Below, in pieces: positions 56,031-64,000 of a DNA stretch of 64,000 nucleotides (position 1 is its first letter; each line of letters opens with the position of its first letter). The translations under genes were made by a program, and so were the position numbers. This stretch comes from Leucobacter sp. UT-8R-CII-1-4 (GTDB taxonomy: Bacteria > Actinomycetota > Actinomycetes > Actinomycetales > Microbacteriaceae): positions 248,001-312,000 of the forward strand of contig NZ_JASCRS010000003.1 in NCBI RefSeq assembly GCF_030010235.1. The letters run 5' to 3'. The notes beneath the pieces are model-generated. The model made no database searches. It worked only from the letters and a program-made list of their open reading frames with translations, and was not told the DNA's origin.

Positions 56031-56500
56031 TTTCTTAGGGCGGATCACATCGGCTCGCACTGCCCACGGTCGGATCGCCCAGCGGCAGTGAGCTCTCCAC
56101 CGCGCGGTCACGCCATGATCGCCAGCGATCCTCGCGCTGTCGGGATAGCCCTTACCAAGCCGCCTCTGGTGCAGAACTACCGTATTCCCGGGCTGAACAC
56201 CGGTGGCCGTCCATACGTCCTTCCGGACAACGGGGATCAACTTTGCGCAAGCCGACTTGATCCCTTCATCCACAGCAAACATGCGTTGCCACCGACGCCA
56301 TCATGAGCCCGGCTATTTCTTGCGGCGGGACATGCTGCCTCCGCGTCATGAAGTCTGCACTTGCTTGGACGTTGCGTACGCGCTGTCTGCGGGATTGACA
56401 TGCACGCGCTAAACGCTTGTTCGCTTCGGGCAGTCGAAACCGTTTCTAGTATCGAGCTTCGCTGCTGCGGAGTCTTCCTCGTCTGGAGAAAGGAACTGGG
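56031..56500. other. Gap without a clear gene, probable deletion junction
   Basis: Open frames on both strands are short and unlike any family. In related phages the terminase, portal, capsid and tail genes would lie between the early genes and the lysis genes, that is, here. Those genes are absent, so this stretch probably contains the scar of their loss. Confidence 0.45.
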
Positions 56501-57268
56501 TTGGAATCCTTCTATTCGAATCCTGATCTTGATGACGGTTTCGCTGCGACTGCAGGTCGTGCTCGCCCGCATCGTGGTCTTGACTTTCCGAAGCGTGAGG
56601 GTGAGCGTGTGCCTGCTTGGGCTGCGGGTATCGTCGTCGTTTCTGAATATCACTCTGGTCTGGGCTGGGTGGTGGAGATCGACAGTGGCTCCGTGTTTTC
56701 CGGCTATTGCCACCTCTTCAGGCAAGGCCTCCCCGTTGGAACTGTTGTTGGTCTCGGGGATGTGATCGGGTATGTCGGGAATACCGGCACCGAATCGTTG
56801 GGGCCACACCTACACACCACGGCGGGGAATCGTCGAGGGGCAGTGTTCGGTGCGTCAATGGCGAACCTGCAAGATCCTTGGCCCATCATCCAGGCCACCA
56901 CGAACAGATCCGCTCGGGCGGAGGAAGAAGACGAAGATATGCCTGATTCGATGTATGCCGTTGTCGACGGTGTTCAGTCTTGGTGCTGGATCAACTGGGC
57001 GACCGGGAAGGTGTTCGCGTGCCATACGCAGGCGGAAGCCAACTGGGTGGCCGGGTATATGGGTCCTACGAAGAAAAACTTCTCGAAAGATTCTGACAAG
57101 GGTGCAGAACGGTACAAGAACCTACTTGCGATGCTCGGTATCCTCGCGCCCGAGGTTGAGATTTTCGGTGGCGCCCTCTCCGAGACAGATCTGAAACGAA
57201 TCCGCGAGCAGGTCGACGCCGGCGTTACCGGCGCGCTTTCCGGACTCGCGCAGAAGGCAGCCGTATGA
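56501..57268 (+). CDS. M23 endopeptidase lysin 1
   Basis: 255 residues. The M23 domain (about 5-135) has all zinc ligands: H24/D28 in PHRGLDF and HLH at 103-105 after GNTG; YCH at about 69-71 is the usual extra motif. No signal peptide, so holin-dependent release is expected. The C-terminal domain (about 147-255) begins with an in-frame ATG at 56939 and is probably a cell-wall binding module. TTG start behind AAAGGAAC. Its stop overlaps the next gene (ATGA). Confidence 0.87.
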   Translation: MESFYSNPDLDDGFAATAGRARPHRGLDFPKREGERVPAWAAGIVVVSEYHSGLGWVVEIDSGSVFSGYCHLFRQGLPVGTVVGLGDVIGYVGNTGTESLGPHLHTTAGNRRGAVFGASMANLQDPWPIIQATTNRSARAEEEDEDMPDSMYAVVDGVQSWCWINWATGKVFACHTQAEANWVAGYMGPTKKNFSKDSDKGAERYKNLLAMLGILAPEVEIFGGALSETDLKRIREQVDAGVTGALSGLAQKAAV

Positions 57269-57561
57269 GCGAAGACTCCGAGTCCTACTCTCAGGCCGAG
57301 ATTGTTCGGCTGCTCAAAGGTCTCTCAGACGATCTGCGCGATCTTCGCGGTGAAGTGCATGCGCTCGGTACGACTTTTGTTACTCGCGCAGAGCTTGCCG
57401 CGTGGCAAACCTCGTATGACCGTGAAGTGAAAGAGCTCAAAGAAAACGCGAAGCCAGTGAAAGTGTCCGGTTGGACAGTCGCTGGCTTTTTTGTTGCCGC
57501 TTTGGTCGGGCTTGGCTCGCTGCTAGGTCTCGCGATCACGCTCATCACAGTTCTCAAGTAA
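57265..57561 (+). CDS. Holin-like protein with coiled coil and C-terminal helix
   Basis: 98 residues. The first 65 residues are heptad-like (VRLLKGLSDDLRDLRGEV...), then one hydrophobic segment (WTVAGFFVAALVGLGSLLGLAI) that may form a hairpin or a single helix. The layout and place between lysin genes fit a holin or a spanin-like assistant. Coupled to lysin 1 by 4 bp. Confidence 0.65.
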   Translation: MSEDSESYSQAEIVRLLKGLSDDLRDLRGEVHALGTTFVTRAELAAWQTSYDREVKELKENAKPVKVSGWTVAGFFVAALVGLGSLLGLAITLITVLK

Positions 57562-57600
57562 ACCGAGACAACTCGTCTCACAACAAAGAAAGGAGAAGAG

Positions 57601-58245
57601 GTGACTCTGCCTTTTTATAGAAATCCCGATCTAGCAGATGGGTTCGGCGCTACTGCAGGACGCTCCCAACCGCACCGCGGACTGGACTTTCCGCATGCGA
57701 CAGGAACACCTATTCCGTCCGTTAACGCAGGTGTCGTAGTCGTATCCGAATGGAGTTCTGTTCTTGGATGGGTCGTGGAAGTGAGGGGCGACGACGGCGT
57801 GTATCTGGGCTATTGCCATATGAACACTCAAGGACTGGCCGTCGGTACTCGTGTAGCTGTCGGGTCCATTATCGGGCCCGTTGGAAACACTGGTTCGGCC
57901 TCATTCGGTTCGCACCTGCACATTACCAAGGGAGACCGTCAGGGGGCCGTTTTTGGCGCCTCGATGTCTTACCTATCTAACCCCTGGCCATACATTCAAG
58001 CCGGCGGATCAATTACAAACCCAACTATCGAAGGAATTAAAATGCCAGCACTTATCCGCCTCCCAAATGGCAGCATCGGCTTTGTCTCTGACTCAGGCGA
58101 ACTGGACTCAATCGGCGACCTGAATGAGGTCGAGTCGCTGAAAGCAACTATCGTGCCGCAGGGCTGGATTCAGCTGAACGACACCCTCATCTGGGACAAG
58201 CTTGCCTCGCGCACCGCACGTCTGCGAGCAGCTCGAGCGGCTTAG
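57601..58245 (+). CDS. M23 endopeptidase lysin 2
   Basis: 214 residues. M23 ligands: H25/D29 (PHRGLDF) and HLH at 105-107. It is closely similar to lysin 1 over the catalytic domain, but the C-terminal domain differs and starts at an in-frame ATG (58042) with an AAGGA site six bases upstream. GTG start with AAAGGAGAAG. Confidence 0.87.
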   Translation: MTLPFYRNPDLADGFGATAGRSQPHRGLDFPHATGTPIPSVNAGVVVVSEWSSVLGWVVEVRGDDGVYLGYCHMNTQGLAVGTRVAVGSIIGPVGNTGSASFGSHLHITKGDRQGAVFGASMSYLSNPWPYIQAGGSITNPTIEGIKMPALIRLPNGSIGFVSDSGELDSIGDLNEVESLKATIVPQGWIQLNDTLIWDKLASRTARLRAARAA

Positions 58246-58274
58246 TTCCTGGTTGCTCACCTGATGTGCCAATC

Positions 58275-58322
58275 GCATACGTCCGAGCGGATCGTTTCAA
58301 CTCGATCCGCTCGGACGTATGC
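58275..58322. other. 20-bp perfect hairpin between lysins 2 and 3
   Basis: Arms 58275-58294 (GCATACGTCCGAGCGGATCG) and 58303-58322 pair perfectly around an 8-base loop. No T-run follows, so it is not a clear terminator; it may protect or process mRNA. Confidence 0.6.
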
Positions 58323-58415
58323 GTACCCGCAACCGAATCGACGGTGTCTATGCCGCTTAGGTCTCGCACTAGGGCGGTTTAGTCATTTGTCTCACAAACA
58401 AGAAAAGAGGGGAAT

Positions 58416-59126
58416 ATGACAAGACTCGTATGGCCAAATGGCAGTAGCACGACGGAGCCGATTCGATCTGATGATTGGGGCTGGCGGACTGGCTATTCGC
58501 GCCCATTTCATACGGGCCAGGACTGGTACTCGATTGGCTCTTTGAAAGCAATCGGCGCTGCAACTGTGGTTGAAAACCATTGGGGAGGCTGGGCTGGGTG
58601 GCAGGTGCTTCTGCATCTTGGCTCAATTGACGGAGTTGAGACGTGGGCGCGGTACTGCCACCTCGCTTCTCAACCAGCACTTCCCCTAGGCACCAGTCTT
58701 GCGATTGGCGCGACTGTCGGACAGGAAGGCAACACGGGTGAATCCGAGGGCAACCACTTGCATCTTGAGATTTACCAGGGCGCAGTCGATCGTGGCGACG
58801 GCAGTGGGCCGGCGTCAACTGTAAATCCACGAACATTCATCAGGAATCGGCTTACCGGCAGTGATTCAAACACAAACCCAGTAGAAGAGGTAAACATGTC
58901 AAACCCTATTGTTAACGTAAAACCAGACACCGTATGGATCGGACGTGCGGACGGCACGTTCGAAAAGCTCGACCAGTCGGCGGTGCTTGCCATGAACACT
59001 CGAGGAATCATCAGCCACGTTTTCCTTGGCCTGCCTAACGGCAACAGCGACATTATTCCTTCGGTCTCTGCTGCAGACTTTGCTGTTGTCAAGAAGGTCT
59101 GGGAACAGATGTGCCGCGGACGTTAA
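58416..59126 (+). CDS. M23 endopeptidase lysin 3
   Basis: 236 residues. M23 ligands: H32/D36 (FHTGQDW) and HLH at 114-116; YCH near 80. Its catalytic domain is more diverged from the other two. The C-terminal module starts at an in-frame ATG (58896) with GAAGAGG five bases upstream. ATG start with AGAGGGG. Confidence 0.87.
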   Translation: MTRLVWPNGSSTTEPIRSDDWGWRTGYSRPFHTGQDWYSIGSLKAIGAATVVENHWGGWAGWQVLLHLGSIDGVETWARYCHLASQPALPLGTSLAIGATVGQEGNTGESEGNHLHLEIYQGAVDRGDGSGPASTVNPRTFIRNRLTGSDSNTNPVEEVNMSNPIVNVKPDTVWIGRADGTFEKLDQSAVLAMNTRGIISHVFLGLPNGNSDIIPSVSAADFAVVKKVWEQMCRGR

Positions 59127-59163
59127 TCACAGGCCAGAGAAATCGTACCGGATGGAGGGATTG

Positions 59164-59460
59164 ATGCAGATCCAGTCGATTCGAACTTTTGTTGCTGCCT
59201 TGGTGGGCGTGCTCCTGGTGCGTCTTGTTGCTGCTCTACCAGCGGTTGCTGCTGGACTGGCTTGGGCTGATGGCGTGTTTACTGAGGCTGGCTATGCTGG
59301 CATCTCGGCACTCGCCCTGGTCCAGGCTGTCGTGACTGCTGCCGTGATCTTGGCGTACCAGAAGGTCGCTCAGCGACTTGGTGACCGCTGGCCGAGTGCT
59401 GAAAAGTGGATGCTTGGTTCATCCGCGCGCCCGAGCTATATGCCGCGTTACGGTAAATAA
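59164..59460 (+). CDS. Holin-like protein, two transmembrane helices
   Basis: 98 residues with two hydrophobic helices (about 7-28 and 42-65) and a basic tail, as in class II holins. The ATG at 59164 is chosen because GGAGG lies at 59155-59159. Last gene of the lysis region before a strong terminator. Confidence 0.7.
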   Translation: MQIQSIRTFVAALVGVLLVRLVAALPAVAAGLAWADGVFTEAGYAGISALALVQAVVTAAVILAYQKVAQRLGDRWPSAEKWMLGSSARPSYMPRYGK

Positions 59461-59471
59461 TTGAATATGAA

Positions 59472-59518
59472 AATGCCCCCGGACTCACCCTTGTGGTGGG
59501 TTCCGGGGGCATTTTTTG
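59472..59518 (+). terminator. Terminator closing the lysis operon
   Basis: AATGCCCCCGGA and TCCGGGGGCATT form a near-perfect stem with an inner arm, then TTTTTT. Confidence 0.93.
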
Positions 59519-59555
59519 CATGCCCGATATCTAGCTAGCTCCACAAACTCTTAAG

Positions 59556-60038
59556 ATGAAGTATCAAATGCCGGAGGAAGGGGTAACGAAATTGCTCGGA
59601 ATGAAAGCAACTGGAGTTGTTGCAGCGGTGTTTCTGCTGGTGGGCTGCGCGACCACAGGGCCGACCCCTCAGCCTGTAGAGACCAGCAAGGTGCCTGTTG
59701 AAACGCCTGTACCCGAGCCCGTGCCAACTCCGGAGCTGATTACCTCCGACAATTTCTATGACATTTGCGTCGCTCAGCTCACCGCCCATGATTACGTTCG
59801 TGATGAGGCTCCGGTGCGCACCATCGCCGCAGAATCTGATTCTCTTATCGTGCAGCGAGCAGACGGCATGGTCGTCATGGCGGCCCACGGTACAAATGAG
59901 AACGGAGATACGACGCTTATCTGCGGCGCAAAGGGTTATGTTGATGACCCGGAATGGCATCAGTTTGGTGCCAGCCTTCGGATGACAGATGCGCAGATCC
60001 AGGAACGCATCGATTTGATCGGTAACGAGAGTGCTTAA
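59556..60038 (+). CDS. Small lipoprotein
   Basis: 160 residues in the longest frame, with lipobox LVGC (about 28-31), then a Pro/Glu/Thr-rich linker and a compact domain (about 62-155). Starts at a TTG (59592, behind GGAGGAAGGGG) or ATG (59601) give more typical signal peptides. No family recognised. Whether it belongs to the prophage is unclear; it lies outside the lysis terminator. Confidence 0.6.
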   Translation: MKYQMPEEGVTKLLGMKATGVVAAVFLLVGCATTGPTPQPVETSKVPVETPVPEPVPTPELITSDNFYDICVAQLTAHDYVRDEAPVRTIAAESDSLIVQRADGMVVMAAHGTNENGDTTLICGAKGYVDDPEWHQFGASLRMTDAQIQERIDLIGNESA

Positions 60039-60325
60039 TTTCTGATTCCGCAATTCATCTACCACTCGCCAGTCACAGCGAGGTCAAACTCATCTATCGT
60101 GCATGCCTCGATTATTTGGGTCGGGCCCTGAAGATCGAACGCCCTGTTCGCTATGCCTCAGAATGCGGCCCGCATGACTCCAGGCTGCCGAGTCAAAGAT
60201 CAGGCCCACGTTGTATTTGTTTGCGGCGTGGTGTTGTGACGGCTTTTGGGTAGAGGCGCACGAAGGGCCGTACGCGGGGAGGCCGGCGTGTGTGAGCGCT
60301 TGCTTTGTAGCGGTTGACGAGGCCG

Positions 60326-60736
60326 CTACTGATACCAGGTGTTAAGGTCGCGCCGCACTTCTTTTAGCGTTGGCTGTTTTGGCTGGGCTGAGGGGCGCTG
60401 GCTTTGAGCCGGGCGGTCACTATTCTCGCCGAGTTTGTTTCTGTGCGAGCGGCCGAGAGCAGTCACTGAGATGGGGATCAGGAAGAGCGCTACGCCTCCG
60501 CCTAGTGTGTTGAGCGCGTCGTCCCTCTGGTTGTTGACTTCTTCTGCGTGCCACGCATGTGCTTCAGCAGCGCTGGGTGTATCAAAACCGCTGCCGTGGG
60601 CTGCTGCCATTTCTTTGATGGCTTGCCGCGAGTCATAGTTGTAGTGACTTTCTACAGATTTGACCCACATGAATCCGCCCAGCGATATTACGAGCACGGG
60701 AATGCCGTATAGCAGGATGAGGGCTGGGTTCTTCAT
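60326..60736 (-). CDS. Small membrane protein of unknown function
   Basis: 136 residues with transmembrane helices near 5-25 and 75-95 and a basic, Pro/Gln-rich C-terminal tail. The region before it (60039-60325) shows no gene or obvious signal. It may be the first chromosomal gene after the prophage, or its last passenger. Confidence 0.55.
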   Translation of the reverse strand: MKNPALILLYGIPVLVISLGGFMWVKSVESHYNYDSRQAIKEMAAAHGSGFDTPSAAEAHAWHAEEVNNQRDDALNTLGGGVALFLIPISVTALGRSHRNKLGENSDRPAQSQRPSAQPKQPTLKEVRRDLNTWYQ

Positions 60737-60973
60737 GCTCTCAGCATAGGTGGAAAAGTGCTGGTCGACAGTCTATTTTTTCTGAGAAAATAGCATGAAT
60801 ACGCGCTTTTGTAATGAGAAAGTGATCATTTGTCGGCTTGCGTTAACGTTGCCTTAACTGGTGAACAACAGTCTTTCGCTTTCTTGTGAATTTTCGTATT
60901 GTCCCGAGCGAGAACTGGAAGTCTGTGGGGAAACTCGTTTTGGTTTTCCAGGACTCTACGAATCTTTACGCGG

Positions 60974-62140
60974 CTAGCTTGCTTCGGTGCGTGGGGGCAC
61001 TCCGCTCCCTGCCAGCGCAATCAGCGCCCGGGCAGCGTCGCGCGGCACGGTGGGGTCCATGCCGGTGAGGTCGTGGAAGGTGCGCAGCCGGTTCACCACG
61101 GTATTGCGGTGCACAAAGCCGGTTTCGGCGGTCTGTTTCACTGAACCGGTCTCGCAATAGGCCAAAAACGTTTCGATGATGCGTGAGCGGTCACCGGGTG
61201 AGACCGAATCCAATCCAGAAAGCGCAGCGGGGCTGAGCCCGGGTAGCACCGACGAGAGCGTTGCCGCTGCCACGGGCGGCCACAGCTCGTGCTCGTCGCT
61301 GAGTCTCCCTGCGGGCGCGTATGGCGCGAGCCGGTGGGCGAGGCGCGCTGCTTCGGCGACGCCGCCGAGTCCGGCAATTTCGTCAACCACCACACCTCGC
61401 GTTGAGGCGAGCGGGTGTTTGCCGAGTGCTTCTGGCCGCGGCCTCACAAAGAGCACGCCATCGTCGAAGTCCCAGAGCAAAAACCGGGCTCGGGTGTGTT
61501 GCAGGTCGGCGATCAATCGGTGTGCTTCTGTTGCCGAGGCTGACGGGACTAGTACCACTTCATACTCGGCGTCGAGCGGCAGACCGAGTTCAAGTGCAAC
61601 TTCGGCGGCGACTTCTTCAGGTTGCTCTGCGGCGAGCAACTTTGCGATTGCTCGGGTTTCGGCTGCTCGGGTGTCGAGTGCAAGGGTTTCAAGCTCATTT
61701 AGAAATGCGACCTGAACCTCGCCGATGTAGTCCTCAACCACTGAGAGCACGACCTCTGCGTGGGCAACGAGTAGCGCGGTGTCTTCGGGCGATACTACGC
61801 GCGTGAGGCCGGCCCAGAGCACCCGGTAGTCGAGGCGCACGGCTTCAAGCAGCCGGTCGCGATCTACGCCCTGCCGCGCACGGCGCACACCGAGTCGGTG
61901 GGGTAGGTCTTGCAGTTCGTCGGGCAGTGGTTCTTCGCTCAGTTCCGTGATGAGCAGCGTCAGGGTTTCGCGGGCGGTTGCCCGAATGTCTGCCGAGGAG
62001 ACGTCTTCGTAGCCGCTGCCCATTGCGCGAAGTCGCACTTCGAAGTCGTCGACGAGAGCGTCCATGTCGCCGCGCAGGTCGGCGAGAGTGGTGTTCCACC
62101 AGCTGCATTCGGTTTCGCTGTTTATTGTTGTGTGGTGCAC
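60974..62140 (-). CDS. PucR-family regulator
   Basis: 388 residues from the GTG at 62140, which has a perfect GGAGG (GAGGGAGGAG) six bases before it. The C-terminal HTH_30 domain (about 320-370) reads VKQTAETGFVHRNTVVNRL; the N-terminal half is a helical/GGDEF-like sensing region of the CdaR/PucR group. Such regulators often activate transport and use of a nitrogen compound or sugar acid. It is divergent from the MHS transporter and probably controls it. Confidence 0.87.
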   Translation of the reverse strand: MHHTTINSETECSWWNTTLADLRGDMDALVDDFEVRLRAMGSGYEDVSSADIRATARETLTLLITELSEEPLPDELQDLPHRLGVRRARQGVDRDRLLEAVRLDYRVLWAGLTRVVSPEDTALLVAHAEVVLSVVEDYIGEVQVAFLNELETLALDTRAAETRAIAKLLAAEQPEEVAAEVALELGLPLDAEYEVVLVPSASATEAHRLIADLQHTRARFLLWDFDDGVLFVRPRPEALGKHPLASTRGVVVDEIAGLGGVAEAARLAHRLAPYAPAGRLSDEHELWPPVAAATLSSVLPGLSPAALSGLDSVSPGDRSRIIETFLAYCETGSVKQTAETGFVHRNTVVNRLRTFHDLTGMDPTVPRDAARALIALAGSGVPPRTEAS

Positions 62141-62352
62141 TCGGCTCCTCCCTCGATAGCGCGTACTCCCATAGTATTGAATTTTCACACACTTAAGAGT
62201 ACGTTTTTGAGGTTAAATCTGATTGTGACTGTGCAAATGCCTAATTTGACTGGTAAACCGTGTGCGAATGTCGGTTGCCGGTCTCTCGGGAACAAGCGAA
62301 CGTAGATAGGTGGGCCAGTGAAGTGCCCAACACGTATTCCATGGAGGAAACA

Positions 62353-63705
62353 ATGACTGCACAGCTAGCTACGGACGAGGCTGTCCCCAACGCGCGCCTT
62401 GACCAGTCCAAGATGCGAAAAATCGCTACGGCGAGCGTCATCGGGACGACTGTCGAATGGTACGACCTGTTCTTGTTTGGTACAGCCTCAGCGCTCGTCT
62501 TCAACCAGGTGTTCTTCCCGAACCTGCCACCTGCCGTCGGCACGATCCTTGCCTTCCTGACCTTCGCTGCGGCCTACGTCGCACGTACGCTCGGTGCAAT
62601 CCTGTTCGGTCACTTCGGTGATCGTCTTGGCCGCAAGTCAATGCTGCTGATCTCGCTGCTCACCATGGGCGCCGCGACCCTCGCGATCGGCCTCGTGCCC
62701 GACTACAACACGATCGGCCTCGCCGCTCCGTTTATCCTGCTCACCCTCCGCATCATCCAGGGCCTCGCGCTCGGTGGCGAATGGGGTGGCGCGGTGCTGA
62801 TGACCGTTGAGCACGCTCCAGAAGACAAGCGCGGTTGGTACGGCTCGCTTGTGCAGGTTGGTGTGCCATTCGGTACCCTGCTCGCAAACGTTGCCTTCCT
62901 CATTGTTACCGCTTCGGTCTCGCAGGAAGCTCTCATCTCGTGGGGCTGGCGAGTACCGTTCATCGCTTCGGTGCTGCTCGTTGCGGTCGGCATTTACATT
63001 CGTTTGAACATCGAAGAGACCCCAAGCTTCCAGCAGGTTCGCGAGCAGGGCGCAAAGGCCAAGCTGCCTTTCGCTTACCTGATGAAGCACTACTGGAAGC
63101 AGGTTATCCTCGGTGGCGTTGCAACGCTCTCGACCGGTTCGACCTTCACCCTGATGGTTGCCTCGGGCATGAACTACGGCACCAGTGAGCAGGGTTTCTC
63201 GGCAAACCTGATGCTCTGGGTAGTGCTCGTTGCCTGCCTGCTCGGCCTGTTCCTGATCCCGTTCTTTGGCAAGCTCTCTGACAAGTACGGCCGCAAGCCA
63301 ATCATCGCGGCAGGTATCGCGGCAGAAGCGCTGCTCGCCTTCCCGTTCTTCTGGCTGATCAACACCGGCGAGGTCTGGGCAGTGTTCCTTGCGTACGGCC
63401 TGATGATGATCGCCTTCTCGGCAAACTATGGTCCAATCGCCACCTTCCTCGCAGAGCTCTTCGGTTCAAAGGTTCGTTACTCGGGTCTGTCGATCGCGTA
63501 CATGCTTTCGGGTCTGCTCGGTTCGGCGATCACCCCAGCGGTTACCGTCTGGTTGCTTGATCTCACCGGCCAGAGCGATTCGATCGCCTGGTACATCGCG
63601 GCTGCTGCGGCGCTGTCGTTCATTGCACTCTTCCTGCTGAACGATAACCACAAACGCGACATCGACCGCGTTGGCGCGACCTCGGCAATCTCGGTCGACC
63701 ATTGA
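62353..63705 (+). CDS. MHS-family MFS transporter (ProP/ShiA-like)
   Basis: 450 residues from the ATG at 62353, which has GGAGG five bases upstream. Twelve transmembrane helices; GTTVEWYDLFLFGTA is the diagnostic helix-1 motif, and GHFGDRLGRKSMLL the motif A. Proton symporters of this family take up metabolites such as osmolytes, citrate, shikimate or alpha-ketoglutarate. It is coupled to the ridA-like gene by a 4-bp TTGA overlap and divergent from pucR. Confidence 0.9.
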   Translation: MTAQLATDEAVPNARLDQSKMRKIATASVIGTTVEWYDLFLFGTASALVFNQVFFPNLPPAVGTILAFLTFAAAYVARTLGAILFGHFGDRLGRKSMLLISLLTMGAATLAIGLVPDYNTIGLAAPFILLTLRIIQGLALGGEWGGAVLMTVEHAPEDKRGWYGSLVQVGVPFGTLLANVAFLIVTASVSQEALISWGWRVPFIASVLLVAVGIYIRLNIEETPSFQQVREQGAKAKLPFAYLMKHYWKQVILGGVATLSTGSTFTLMVASGMNYGTSEQGFSANLMLWVVLVACLLGLFLIPFFGKLSDKYGRKPIIAAGIAAEALLAFPFFWLINTGEVWAVFLAYGLMMIAFSANYGPIATFLAELFGSKVRYSGLSIAYMLSGLLGSAITPAVTVWLLDLTGQSDSIAWYIAAAAALSFIALFLLNDNHKRDIDRVGATSAISVDH

Positions 63706-64000
63706 TTCGCCGGATCGACTCGGCGCCGGGGCTTGCCCCGGCGATCGGACCCTACTCGCAGGCGGTTGTCGCGAACGGTTTTGTGTTCACGACGGGCCAG
63801 GTGCCGTTCCACGCGGACGGCACCGCGCCAGCGGAGTTTGAAGATCAGGTGCGGGTTTGCATCGAGAATCTACGCTCTGTGCTTGAGACTGCCGGTTCCG
63901 GCCTGGACCTGGTGGTCAAGGTGAACGCCTACCTCACCGATGCTGCGCAGCGCGATCCCTTCAACCGGATCTACGCCGAGTACTTTGGCGAGGCAAAGCC
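63702..64000 (+). CDS. RidA/YjgF-family protein (partial, cut by window end)
   Basis: 99 codons to the window end. TTG start overlapping the transporter stop (TTGA at 63702-63705). It matches RidA: APAIGPYSQAVVANGFVFTT, FEDQVRVCIENLRSVLETAG and VNAYLTDAAQRDPFNRIYA. RidA proteins hydrolyse reactive imines/enamines from amino-acid breakdown, which suggests the transporter carries an amino compound. The catalytic Arg/Glu region lies past the cut. Confidence 0.88.
   Translation, partial: MIRRIDSAPGLAPAIGPYSQAVVANGFVFTTGQVPFHADGTAPAEFEDQVRVCIENLRSVLETAGSGLDLVVKVNAYLTDAAQRDPFNRIYAEYFGEAK

Overview
The window looks like a chromosomal segment of a high-GC Gram-positive actinobacterium, most likely Micrococcales (Microbacteriaceae-like). 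This is inferred from the GC-rich codon use, the many GTG and TTG starts, a class Ib nrdHIEF operon, an FMN-riboswitch-controlled rib operon, a DtxR-type iron box before a DUF2470-heme oxygenase fusion, and PucR and HutC-type regulators. I could run no database search, so family names are from memory of conserved motifs.

Layout. Positions 1-1.5 kb: yigZ-type gene and a first xthA. 1.6-7.4 kb: an AT-richer genomic island. On its left is a recombinase-associated HTH gene. On its right are a decayed large serine recombinase and a tRNA-Gly(CCC). Inside, all on the minus strand, are two transcription units: XRE regulator plus HEPN/Cys-cluster protein, and classic-clade AAA+ ATPase plus DUF6414-like protein. 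This is my best candidate for an undescribed (possibly defence) system. 7.6-14.3 kb: a lipoprotein of the serine beta-lactamase fold without catalytic residues, heme oxygenase, membrane acyltransferase, ABC exporter and CPBP protease. 14.4-18.3 kb: ribD-ribE-ribBA-ribH under an FMN riboswitch. 18.4-33 kb: ordinary chromosome with DUF1345, an MprF-like protein with a rhomboid-like N-terminus, trpS, a second xthA, glpK, a thiamine-binding-type protein, transporters, an ABC exporter and lysA.

33-46.2 kb: a peptide and amino-sugar utilisation cluster: GntR/UTRA regulator, oligopeptide ABC transporter, M17 aminopeptidase, class III aminotransferase, FGGY kinase, serine hydrolase and NagB. Nearly identical 14-bp palindromes just downstream of the -10 elements of lysA and of the aminotransferase operon suggest one regulon, perhaps for scavenging cell-wall peptides. 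46.3-52.3 kb: aminotransferase, rlmH and nrdHIEF with an NrdR box.

52.3-60 kb: a defective prophage. It begins with an integrase fragment whose catalytic tyrosine codon is now a stop. Then come ImmA and a repressor divergent from a small Cro-like gene across a mirror-image operator, a string of overlapping tiny genes, and a lysis region. No terminase, portal, capsid or tail genes are present. The lysis region has three tandem M23 endopeptidase genes, each with an in-frame ATG at the start of its C-terminal domain (two of them with a strong Shine-Dalgarno), plus two holin-like genes. 60-64 kb: a small membrane protein, a PucR regulator divergent from an MHS-type transporter, and the start of a RidA-family gene translationally coupled to that transporter.
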